Shown: piece after piece, positions 8,058 through 15,823 of the stretch
Layout of the letters: each line of letters starts with the position of its first letter
Position numbering within the stretch: position 1 is the stretch's first letter
Assembly: GCA_022616075.1 (NCBI GenBank)
Contig: JAKEFK010000186.1
Coordinates: forward strand, 1-37,122
Length of the DNA stretch: 37,122 bases
From: a bacterium
Lineage (GTDB): Bacteria > Acidobacteriota > HRBIN11 > JAKEFK01
Direction of reading: 5' to 3'
Made by a program: the position numbers and the translations under genes
The notes under the pieces: generated by a model
Database searches by the model: none
The model's input: only the letters and a program-made list of their open reading frames with translations
Told to the model about the DNA's origin: nothing

Positions 8058-8119
8058 GAGGTTGTTGAATAATTCGAAAGAGTCTGTTCGCGATGCGGAC
8101 CGAATTATTCAACAACCTC
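8058..8119. repeat. 19-bp perfect inverted repeat at the 3' end of the acyltransferase gene
   Basis: Arms 8058-8076 (GAGGTTGTTGAATAATTCG) and 8101-8119 are perfect complements with a 24-base loop. The right arm covers the stop codon and last codons of the acyltransferase gene. The GTTGTTGAAtAATTC arm resembles the AGCTTGTTGAAAAATC arm of the element at 23.3-23.5 kb. It could form a strong terminator-like hairpin but lacks a U-tract. Confidence 0.8.
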
Positions 8120-9493
8120 AGCCTGCGCTCCGTTAAGCTGCTGCAGGTAATCCTCTTTTGCCTGGTCCATTTCGGCGATCAATTCGGCTCGCATCTGCTG
8201 CAGTTGCTCCAACAAACGCTTTCTTGTCAGCATCATCCAGAACAATTGCAAATCACCGGAGATAATCCTGATTTTGTCCCAGTAATAATACGCGAAAGCG
8301 CCAAACAACGGCAAAGTGCCGCCGTAAATGGCCGCAACAAACGGTCCAAACTCGCGAAGCACCCAGTAAATTTGGGCCACATAAAACAGCGTGTAGAAAA
8401 CGATTCCACTCAGGATTCGCGTAGTAGCATAATCGGTTTCCTTTTTTGCGATCTTCCGCGTTATCCAGCGCGTGATCTGAAAAGGCAAGAAATGATTGAT
8501 TCCTCCCCACAGCGCAAGAGGGAAACTTATCAGAAGCAGGACAACGCGAACCAGGAACGCGCCGTAAGATGCTGGCTTACCAACCATTTGATGGAGTAGA
8601 CTGTCCTGAAGATGCGCTTTCCGGAGGCGGCTCTGGTACAGGCGAACTCCATCCTGCACCTTCCTCAACCGCACAGGATCCCGTTTATTGAAAAAATGAA
8701 TTCCATCTACTAATTTCTTGGAAACACGAAAGCGGTCCACTTCCTCCGGATGCATTCCGACTTCCACCAGATCCCGGATCAGCTCCCCTCTGTAGATTTC
8801 CGCTATCTCATTCACCAGTTGATCGAGCTCCGGAGCATCCACATGCAGGATTTCTTCCTCCATCGCATCTTGAAGTCGCGTCGTGAGCTGCTCCACCGCG
8901 ACAACAGGATCGGAAAGATAGCCGGCAATGTAGTCCTGTGTTTTCAACGGAGCGCCGATGCTGACTAGCACTTCCCCACGAAAGGATTTGCGCGCGAAAA
9001 AATTCAATCCCACCGGCACAATTTTTACTCCCACCGAAAATTGCTTTTCCGTTTCCAACGCAATCCGCGCCGCCCCTGTCTTGATCCGTTTCACGCGCGG
9101 CTCGGAGTGCGTTGTTCCTTCCGGATAAATACCGATGGCGCCTCCCTCCTTCAAAACATCGTAGCAAGCCTGAAACGTGGCTATGTTTTTCTCGCTGTGG
9201 GCGGCGTCATCCTGCTTGCGGTATACGGGAATCACTCCAGAATTGTGAAGGAATAGAGCCAGAAGCTTGTTTCGAAACATTTGCGATGTCGCAAGATAAT
9301 GGATCTTCCTCTCAATGGCGTAGCTGATCATCAACGAATCAATGAAATTGTTGGGATGATTCATCGCAAAGATGACCGGCCCTTCAGGAATATTTGCAGT
9401 TCCCTGAATTCGAATCCGGCGAAAGAAACGATTGATCCAAAAGCGCACAAACCGCCTGAGGAGTGCGTAGCCGAATTGAACTTGCGGGGGCAT
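8105..9493 (-). CDS. PlsC-like glycerolipid acyltransferase with C-terminal membrane domain
   Basis: A 462-residue membrane protein that probably acylates glycerol-3-phosphate or a lysophospholipid. The N-terminal acyltransferase domain contains NHPNNFIDSLM (H46...D52) and IGIYPEGTTHSEP. The H-x5-D spacing, longer than the H-x4-D of PlsC, is found in the NHPNSFLD subfamily and in fungal Gpt2/Sct1-type enzymes. The C-terminal third has about three to four hydrophobic segments (about 315-340 and 365-425), followed by a coiled-coil-like tail. The final residues (NGAQAEVVE) and the stop lie in an inverted repeat. The ATG at 9493 has no Shine-Dalgarno, but TATAAT ends 8 bases upstream. Confidence 0.88.
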   Translation of the reverse strand: MPPQVQFGYALLRRFVRFWINRFFRRIRIQGTANIPEGPVIFAMNHPNNFIDSLMISYAIERKIHYLATSQMFRNKLLALFLHNSGVIPVYRKQDDAAHSEKNIATFQACYDVLKEGGAIGIYPEGTTHSEPRVKRIKTGAARIALETEKQFSVGVKIVPVGLNFFARKSFRGEVLVSIGAPLKTQDYIAGYLSDPVVAVEQLTTRLQDAMEEEILHVDAPELDQLVNEIAEIYRGELIRDLVEVGMHPEEVDRFRVSKKLVDGIHFFNKRDPVRLRKVQDGVRLYQSRLRKAHLQDSLLHQMVGKPASYGAFLVRVVLLLISFPLALWGGINHFLPFQITRWITRKIAKKETDYATTRILSGIVFYTLFYVAQIYWVLREFGPFVAAIYGGTLPLFGAFAYYYWDKIRIISGDLQLFWMMLTRKRLLEQLQQMRAELIAEMDQAKEDYLQQLNGAQAEVVE

Positions 9494-9501
9494 TGGAGAA
9501 T

Positions 9502-9507
9502 ATTATA
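9502..9507 (-). promoter_or_regulatory. Candidate leaderless -10 box TATAAT of the acyltransferase gene
   Basis: On the reverse strand TATAAT (9507 to 9502) is separated from the ATG at 9493 by ATTCTCCA. A perfect -10 hexamer at this distance predicts transcription starting at about the A of the ATG. Confidence 0.5.
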
Positions 9508-9508
9508 C

Positions 9509-9545
9509 CTGCGGAATCGCAGGCGGGACGCCCGCGCTACTTTGC
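9509..9545. repeat. Stop-docked palindromic repeat, copy 3
   Basis: CTGCG-gaat-CGCAG followed by GGCGGGACGCCCGCGCTACTTTGC. On the gene strand the DUF5916 stop TAA is followed by GCAAAGTAGCGCGGGCGTC, matching the other two copies except for the first base. Confidence 0.85.
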
Positions 9546-11750
9546 TTACATCGTGAAAGCGTAGCCGACTTTGAAGAAGAGGGTGCGGTTCGCCTGCGAC
9601 AGATTACTAACAACGGTATTGGCGTACGTATCGGAATACCCCAAAAACAAAACCACTTGCGGATTGATCTTGTAGGAAAACAGAAATTGATTGAAAAGAT
9701 TGCGGTCCTTCTGATTCACTTCAAACGTATAAAGAGCCGGATCACGAGAAATGTCAAAATATTGCGTGATCGCCCGAACCATCGTGCGCGTATTGATCTG
9801 ATAGGTGACCCGAATATCGGTAACGTTTGCATGGTAGAGCGGTTCGCCATCAACATTTAATCGTTCAAAATTGTGATTGAGCTGCAAACGCAAGTGACGG
9901 CCCAGATCGAACCGCACTCCAGGAATCAGCCGGAGAATATTCCCTTGCCGGGCGTTGTCATAATCAATCTCCTGTCCGATTCGCGTTTCGAAACTCACAT
10001 AGAACGATCCTGTCGGACGCATCTCAACAAATTCATTCACAAAGTTCCTGTCAAAACGGCGCCCTAAAAAATAACTCGGACCAAGTGCCAGATAAGCCAC
10101 GTTGAAAAATTCATGTGGCCCATTGATATAGGAATAGGGAGCGACCTGTTGTTGCAATGGATTTCCTTCGCGATCATATTGCCAGGTTGTTTCCGCACCA
10201 AAAGTCAATTTTCGCCACCAGTGCTCATTGTTATCGGAGAACCAGTAACGCTCGTAGATCGCATAACCTTTGTGATAACCGACCTGCGGTATGAAACCGA
10301 GATCCGCACGGAAATCATCGCCCGCACCTTGATACTGTGCGAGGCTCATCCACGATCGGTCTGTGTGCTGATATACAGCGCGCATGGATGTGCCGGTCAA
10401 AGAACCGGATGGCTGATCGAAATCACGTTGAATGGAATCAGGATACTCAGTGTGTGAACCGAGGAATTCGATCCGGACCGCTTCCTCACCCCAACGGAGC
10501 AAACTGTCCACACCAAGCACGCGATTGTGATACTCCCCACCTTCACGGCTCGTAACCAGGCCGCCGACTGTTGAACCGGAACCGAGATCATAACGATAGC
10601 GCAAGATTGATGAAGTATTGTTTTGATTCAGCGAACCCAAACTGCTGAATTGACTTCCAGGAAAGAGAAAATTGGTCAGATCATCCTGAGCTACAATCGC
10701 TCCGAACGCGCTCTTACCTTCTTTGCCGCTGAGCTTCACACCCCAGGTTGGATCTGCGATGTTCCGGCTGTAAATCGCCTGGATCTTCGTGTCAAAATAA
10801 TCGGCGCCTTCCAGAAAGAAAGGGCGTTTCTCCGGATAAAAAAGTGCAAACGCTTTGTTTACTGAAAGCTGCGCTGCATCGGCCTCCACCTGCGAAAAAT
10901 CCGGATTCGCTGCGCCATTCACGGTGATGCCCGGAGTGATCCCCCAACGCACAGTTAATCCGGGATCGACTTTCCCATCCGTTTCATCCTCTTCATTCAG
11001 GTGTTGCCCGGTTAATGTGGGGATCAGCTCCATATTTTTACCCGCTTTGAGTCCAGCGAAACCTTGCAATTTCGACTCGCTGCACAGATAGCAATTCCGG
11101 CCACGCGGCAACTGGTTTAAGCCGAACCGGTATCGTTGATCGCGAGGATAAATACGAAGCGCGTCAATTCCCCAGGTACTATTTGCTTCCGGAAATCGCA
11201 AGGACGAAAAGGGAATTGCCATCTCCACTTCGTATCCTTGAGCGGTCAGTTGCCCCGCAGAATCCCAGATCGCATCCCACGAATCATCTTCTACTCCGGT
11301 AACATCGCTCTGGGAAAGGTCCATTTGCACGCCGAAAGGATTCACAAAAAATTCAAATGCGCGGCGTTCATCGTTGAAAGTATCCAGAACAACACCCAAA
11401 AAATCGTCTTGAAAAGCGCGATCGCGATCCGTCAAGCGCGCCCGAATCTTTTCCGGTTCCGGATCGTGGGCACGCGCCGCGATATAGAGATAGGAATGGT
11501 TGTACGTAATCCACATTTCTGTTTTCACCGGCGCTGCAGTGTTATCACCCGGATTCGTCTCGTACTCCAGAGTAAACGTAGGAGGCTTTTGCCATGCCGG
11601 TTCCTCCAGAGCTCCATCAATCTTTATCGGATCCTGTACAGCTTCCACACGATAAGTTTTCTTTGCAGTCGAAACCGTCTCCTGTGCCAGACCTGGAATC
11701 GAACAGAAAAATGTTACGGCCGCGAACGCAATAAGAATTCGAATGCGCAT
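9546..11750 (-). CDS. Secreted CBM9-like/DUF5916 outer-membrane protein
   Basis: A 734-residue exported protein. Residues 1-23 are a signal peptide (MRIRILIAFAAVTFFCSIPGLAQ). A CBM9-type domain follows (about 30-215: IKIDGALEEPAWQKPPTF, TEMWITYNHSYLYIAARAHDPEPEKI, FEFFVNPFGVQMD). The remainder is the DUF5916 region with alternating beta strands and a final aromatic residue, as in an outer-membrane barrel (FKVGYAFTM). PFFLEGADYFDTKIQAIYSRNI is a conserved DUF5916 block. Family members are often annotated only as hydrolase or carbohydrate-binding, and the function is unproven. The ATG at 11750 has TATAAG close upstream and no Shine-Dalgarno. Confidence 0.9.
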   Translation of the reverse strand: MRIRILIAFAAVTFFCSIPGLAQETVSTAKKTYRVEAVQDPIKIDGALEEPAWQKPPTFTLEYETNPGDNTAAPVKTEMWITYNHSYLYIAARAHDPEPEKIRARLTDRDRAFQDDFLGVVLDTFNDERRAFEFFVNPFGVQMDLSQSDVTGVEDDSWDAIWDSAGQLTAQGYEVEMAIPFSSLRFPEANSTWGIDALRIYPRDQRYRFGLNQLPRGRNCYLCSESKLQGFAGLKAGKNMELIPTLTGQHLNEEDETDGKVDPGLTVRWGITPGITVNGAANPDFSQVEADAAQLSVNKAFALFYPEKRPFFLEGADYFDTKIQAIYSRNIADPTWGVKLSGKEGKSAFGAIVAQDDLTNFLFPGSQFSSLGSLNQNNTSSILRYRYDLGSGSTVGGLVTSREGGEYHNRVLGVDSLLRWGEEAVRIEFLGSHTEYPDSIQRDFDQPSGSLTGTSMRAVYQHTDRSWMSLAQYQGAGDDFRADLGFIPQVGYHKGYAIYERYWFSDNNEHWWRKLTFGAETTWQYDREGNPLQQQVAPYSYINGPHEFFNVAYLALGPSYFLGRRFDRNFVNEFVEMRPTGSFYVSFETRIGQEIDYDNARQGNILRLIPGVRFDLGRHLRLQLNHNFERLNVDGEPLYHANVTDIRVTYQINTRTMVRAITQYFDISRDPALYTFEVNQKDRNLFNQFLFSYKINPQVVLFLGYSDTYANTVVSNLSQANRTLFFKVGYAFTM

Positions 11751-11953
11751 TGTCTTATAACTTAGACGAGATGGGGCTCAGAAGGTTGCTTCCCCCGCAA
11801 ACGTCTGTAACGTAGAATAGGACACCTTCTCAAAATGAACCCCCTCATTTGTTATGAAATTGTTCCACAGAGGTACAAACGGCAAGAATTGTCATGCGGG
11901 TTCCCGGTGGAACATCGCGTTTCAAAGCCTATGTTTGTTTTAGGAGCATTATT

Positions 11954-12493
11954 ATGAGCAAAAAGAAAAAGAATACTGCAGAAGACAAAATCAAGCCGGA
12001 AGAAGTGGAATCCGGAGAAAGACTTTCGGGTGAACCTGATGCGAATCTTACAGCGGTTGGCGCAGGCGCAATAGCAGGTGCTGCTACAGGCGCGGCTTTC
12101 GGAGGAGCGCTGGGAGGTCCGGTTGGCGCCGCAATTGGAGCGGCAGCAGGTTCTGTAGCCGGGGGCGCGGCAGCGGATCAAATCCAAGACGAATTGGACC
12201 CGAAGCTGGAAGAAGTTTACTGGCAAGAGAATTTCAAACATCGACCGTATTACAAGGCGGGCCATAAATACGAAACCTATTTGCCCGCGTATCGCTTCGG
12301 CTGGGAGGCCGCGAGCCGGCGCAACTACGGTGACCGAGACTTTACCGAACTGGAACCTGAATTGAAAATGAGGTGGGAAACCGAACATCCTGATTCCGGA
12401 CCATGGGGCTATGTCCGCGACATTGTTCGCGATGCATTCGTCCGGATCCGTGAGAAACGGGAACAGTTTGGTTTTAAGAATGTAACTCCGTAA
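11954..12493 (+). CDS. Glycine-zipper domain protein
   Basis: A 179-residue protein with a basic/acidic N-terminus, then a Gly/Ala-rich zipper at about 33-75 (VGAGAIAGAATGAAFGG, LGGPVGAAIGAAAGSVAGG). The soluble C-terminus contains Y/W-rich repeats (WQENFKHRPYYKAGHKYETYLPAYRFGWEAA). Glycine zippers usually insert into or oligomerise at membranes; there is no signal peptide. I chose the ATG at 11954 because AGGAG lies at 11942-11946; an upstream in-frame start at 11894 has no site. A small membrane-protein gene starts 5 bases after its stop, so the two are probably cotranscribed. The function is unknown, possibly stress-related. Confidence 0.82.
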   Translation: MSKKKKNTAEDKIKPEEVESGERLSGEPDANLTAVGAGAIAGAATGAAFGGALGGPVGAAIGAAAGSVAGGAAADQIQDELDPKLEEVYWQENFKHRPYYKAGHKYETYLPAYRFGWEAASRRNYGDRDFTELEPELKMRWETEHPDSGPWGYVRDIVRDAFVRIREKREQFGFKNVTP

Positions 12494-12498
12494 TTTGA

Positions 12499-12657
12499 AT
12501 GAATCGAATTGCTATTGGGTTGGGACTCGCAGCTGCGCTGATACCGGTTTCTCTGTTGCTGGGATTGTCCGCAACGAAAAGTATTCTTGCGGGCGTCATC
12601 ACGGGAATTATGTTTGTGCTCTTCGCGTGGGGAATGTCCCGAGTGATGGGGAAGTAG
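12499..12657 (+). CDS. Small two-helix membrane protein
   Basis: A 52-codon frame starting ATG at 12499, only 5 bases after the stop of the glycine-zipper gene. The product has two hydrophobic helices (about 4-24, IAIGLGLAAALIPVSLLLGL, and 27-46, KSILAGVITGIMFVLFAWGM) joined by a short basic turn, with the C-terminus SRVMGK. No Shine-Dalgarno is seen, so translational coupling to the upstream gene is likely. Composition and position support a real gene, but I recognise no family. Confidence 0.6.
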   Translation: MNRIAIGLGLAAALIPVSLLLGLSATKSILAGVITGIMFVLFAWGMSRVMGK

Positions 12658-12661
12658 TGGT

Positions 12662-12751
12662 AGAGCATTTGCGACAAATTCAGAAAGGCAGTTCCATAAA
12701 CTGTGGACTTTGGACCACAAAAATTTGTGCCCAGGGCGTGGCAAATGCTCT
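12662..12751. repeat. Nested inverted repeat between convergent genes
   Basis: AGAGCATTTGC (12662-12672) pairs perfectly with GCAAATGCTCT (12741-12751). Inside, GACAAATT pairs with AATTTGTG apart from one end base. Between them GTGG-actttgga-CCAC can form a further hairpin. It fills the gap between the small membrane-protein gene and the end of addA and may be a bidirectional terminator or a miniature element. Confidence 0.6.
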
Positions 12752-12763
12752 GCAACTACAAAT

Positions 12764-15700
12764 CTACAAATCGACGATTTCGCCGGTGCGGACAAGCAGC
12801 AGTCTGCTCAACAACGGTCCGGGTACCATCTCCGCAAGAGCGAGGGCGTAAAGGCGCATCTGTTCCGCATATCGTTTGCGCATTGGCTCAGTCAGAGAGA
12901 TATCGGTCTTGTAATCCACGATCAGGTGTTTGTCGCCATCCTTCACAAGCAGATCGATTTTGCCTGACAGCGTTTTGCGCGATTGCCGGTCGAAATACAC
13001 AATCGGTACTTCCCTGCCCACAATGTCAATGTTGCTCAACCATCGCGCTGCAGCCGAGTCCACAAAACCTTGAAGGATCTGGCTGCTTGCTTCAGCAGCG
13101 TGATCAATTTGATTCTTGCTGAAGTTCCGCGAGTACTTCCCTTTTTCAATCCGCAACAGATGATCAAGATCGCCCGCCTGTTGAAAGTCCCATTTCTCCA
13201 ATGCTCCATGGCAGAGCAATCCAACAAGAGTTCCACCCGAACGTTTGGCGCGAGCAGCAATTATCGCAAGCTCCTCTTCGCCAGGTTCCAGCTTCTCGGC
13301 TTCGTTTGTCACGCTATCGACCTGCACTTCAGAACGAAGCAAAGAGGCGTCTTGCACTTTCTTCCACTCCTCCAGAACAGGTTCCAGCGGTTGATAATGC
13401 GGTGCAGTCTTGTCTGCCGGTTGTAAAGCAGAGGAAGATGCTTCTTCTTTGACCTGCATGAATGGATTCACGTTTTGTAGAAGTTGCAACACCTCTTTTC
13501 CGCTTCCATTCTCCAGACAGCAAAAGTAGATTTCCTTTTTTGCTCGCGTGGCCGCGACATACAACACCCGTTTCTCTTCATCATCCAGCACCGGCTCCTC
13601 CGTACTGTAAGAACCGTCTCGGTATTTCAGTTTTAAATAATTTGCCTCAGTTGCCCAGTTGATCTTCAGGCCTGATGCGCCCGTTGCCCAGTCATGAACA
13701 ATCTCAGTGGGCACATTCGCGGAACGGCGAATTTCATAATCCGTCAAAGGTACAAACACGACCGGAAAATCCAGGCCTTTGGAATTGTGAATGCTCATCA
13801 TGCGCACCGCATCCAGACCTTCATCCGCCAGCGGTTCCTGACCTCGTTCTTTCCCTTCCCGTGAAAATTCAGTGAGCACCGAAACAAAATGAAAGAGGTT
13901 GAACGCTGGATCCGTTTCCAGCTCAACTGCATACCTGTGGATCCGTAAAATATTAAGCGGAGCAAGCGTGCTGCGATAACTTCCGTACGCCAGTCCCGCG
14001 ACCGTAAGCACGGGAAGCTTTTTCAAGACCAGATCGATCATCGATGCGGGACTCAGCAGATGAATCTGCTTGCGGATCTCGAAGATTCTCTCCATAAGGT
14101 GACTGGTTGCAGGCTGGAAGCCTGCGGCCCCTAATGCAGGCAAGATGCCTGCGCTCCGTTTGTGAAAAAACAGCGCAACTTCCCGGTCCGTCATCCCGAA
14201 CAGGGGCGAACGCAACATGCCTGCAAGCGCGACATCATCCTTCTCATCCACAGTGAACTTCAGAAGGTTAATGAAATCGATCACCTCCTGTGATCTGTAA
14301 AAGAACCGTTCCCCTTCGATGATCACCGGAATATCCTGCGCGGAAAGAGCATCCACATACAAATGCGAATGCACAAGTTTGCGCAGCAGGACTCCGAAAT
14401 CACCGAACTTAGCCTCACCCGAATCGACCAGCTGGCAGATCTTGCGCGCTATCCAGTTTGCTTCAGAGAGAATTCGCAGATGCAATCTCTCATTGTCAGG
14501 TGAGTAGATCCTTACAAAATGAACGCATTCATCCAGCTTTTTCTCCCGACAAAATTCGGGGCGCGCCGCAATCGAATCATGCGGACGCATTTCGGGGAAC
14601 AGATTCGACGCAAGCACGTTCGAGAACTCCACGAGATTCGCGCAGGAACGATAATTGCCGGTGAGCGGACGCACCTCGGCGCCGCTGTTTTTCAAAACCG
14701 TCTTCACGCTTTCATACGCCGAAAGATCCGCGTTCCGAAATCCATAAATGGATTGTTTCGGGTCTCCCACAACAAACAGCTTCTCCGGCTCCAGTTCAAA
14801 CTTCCCCGCTCCCTCGTGAACTTCGCGCAAAGTCAGGTTTTGATGAAGATCCTTTTTCTCGCAAAGATAAAGGATGATCTCGTACTGGACAGCGTCCGTG
14901 TCCTGCATCTCATCAACGAGCACCAGGTCGTACCGCTCCTTCATTTCAGACCGGATTCTGCGATCCATCAGTAGCGTGTGCGCGAATCTCAAAAGATCAT
15001 CGTAAAGAACGTATCCCGATGCGTGATATTCCAGCAGAAACGGTTTCACAAAATTTTGTCGGATGAGAGCCACTGCATTGTGCAGGTCAACACTTTTGCA
15101 AGCCAGCAGATCCTTGACCGGTCCATGATAGGGCGCTTTCAGTTTTCTCATCTGCACCATGGCGCTCAGAACCGGACGATGCAGTTCAAAGTCTTTCACC
15201 AGGCGTGAAACAAACTCACCGAGCGTGTTTTTTCTAAAACCCCATTTTTTTGTATTTGCAAGGTCCTCTACCAGCCAGCGAAGATCTTCGTTTTCGAGTT
15301 GAAAGTCGTGACGCGTCTTCACGAGCTGTTCCGCTAGCGCGCGCAGGGTCGTGACTCCGAGCGATTGAATGATGGCCTGATCCGCCGGCGCCGGCGAAGC
15401 CAGGAGTTGCGACAGAAACTCATCCCAACGGTTTTCAAACAGCGCCTGAAATCTTTCCTCCTGAGGATCGATGTCGAAGATCGGTGGAAGCGGCACCTCA
15501 GGAGCAAATCGTTTGACTAGCTGCAAACAAAAAGAATGAATCGTTCCGATGAAACACTTTCCAGCCATCTGCATTTGTGAAGCGTCCAGATCTCCTTTCG
15601 ACACGAGTCCAGCAACGCCTGAACGAAGACGATCGAGCATTTCATTCGCCGCTTTATCCGTGAAAGTCAGCGCGCAAATTTTATCGGGCGAAATCCCCTT

Positions 15701-15790
15701 TTTGACAGCGTCCAGAATGTGTTCTGTCAGCGTGCGAGTCTTGCCTGTCCCGGCATTCGCCTCAAAAAATGTCGCTGTTGTCTTATTCAT
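12764..15790 (-). CDS. addA: AddA/RecB-type ATP-dependent helicase-nuclease
   Basis: A UvrD-superfamily helicase of 1008 residues with a C-terminal PD-(D/E)XK nuclease, the motor and nuclease subunit of a double-strand break resection complex. The helicase motifs are in order: Walker A ANAGTGKT (11-18), Walker B VDEMQDTD, GDPKQSIYGFRNAD, TGNYRS, MSIHNSKGLDFPVVF and LYVAATRAKKEIYF. The nuclease motif is SGKIDLLVKDGDKHLIVDYKTD near the C-terminus. An ATG at 15790 is two codons after a TTG and is preferred. The gene lies about 33 bp after addB, same strand, so they form an operon. Residues 546-565 (AGILPAL...GFQPATSHL) are an in-frame dispersed repeat and not part of the family fold. Confidence 0.93.
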   Translation of the reverse strand: MNKTTATFFEANAGTGKTRTLTEHILDAVKKGISPDKICALTFTDKAANEMLDRLRSGVAGLVSKGDLDASQMQMAGKCFIGTIHSFCLQLVKRFAPEVPLPPIFDIDPQEERFQALFENRWDEFLSQLLASPAPADQAIIQSLGVTTLRALAEQLVKTRHDFQLENEDLRWLVEDLANTKKWGFRKNTLGEFVSRLVKDFELHRPVLSAMVQMRKLKAPYHGPVKDLLACKSVDLHNAVALIRQNFVKPFLLEYHASGYVLYDDLLRFAHTLLMDRRIRSEMKERYDLVLVDEMQDTDAVQYEIILYLCEKKDLHQNLTLREVHEGAGKFELEPEKLFVVGDPKQSIYGFRNADLSAYESVKTVLKNSGAEVRPLTGNYRSCANLVEFSNVLASNLFPEMRPHDSIAARPEFCREKKLDECVHFVRIYSPDNERLHLRILSEANWIARKICQLVDSGEAKFGDFGVLLRKLVHSHLYVDALSAQDIPVIIEGERFFYRSQEVIDFINLLKFTVDEKDDVALAGMLRSPLFGMTDREVALFFHKRSAGILPALGAAGFQPATSHLMERIFEIRKQIHLLSPASMIDLVLKKLPVLTVAGLAYGSYRSTLAPLNILRIHRYAVELETDPAFNLFHFVSVLTEFSREGKERGQEPLADEGLDAVRMMSIHNSKGLDFPVVFVPLTDYEIRRSANVPTEIVHDWATGASGLKINWATEANYLKLKYRDGSYSTEEPVLDDEEKRVLYVAATRAKKEIYFCCLENGSGKEVLQLLQNVNPFMQVKEEASSSALQPADKTAPHYQPLEPVLEEWKKVQDASLLRSEVQVDSVTNEAEKLEPGEEELAIIAARAKRSGGTLVGLLCHGALEKWDFQQAGDLDHLLRIEKGKYSRNFSKNQIDHAAEASSQILQGFVDSAAARWLSNIDIVGREVPIVYFDRQSRKTLSGKIDLLVKDGDKHLIVDYKTDISLTEPMRKRYAEQMRLYALALAEMVPGPLLSRLLLVRTGEIVDL
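14096..14155. repeat. Dispersed palindromic repeat inserted in frame in addA
   Basis: Two back-to-back hairpins, GCAGGC-tggaa-GCCTGC and GCAGGC-aagat-GCCTGC, followed by GCTCCG. On the addA strand they encode AGILPAL and GFQPATSHL without a stop. Equivalent units occur at 1.7, 8.0, 18.1 and 23.4 kb. Confidence 0.85.
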
Positions 15791-15823
15791 GCTCAAAATT
15801 ATTATTTATCCCCTTTATCATCG

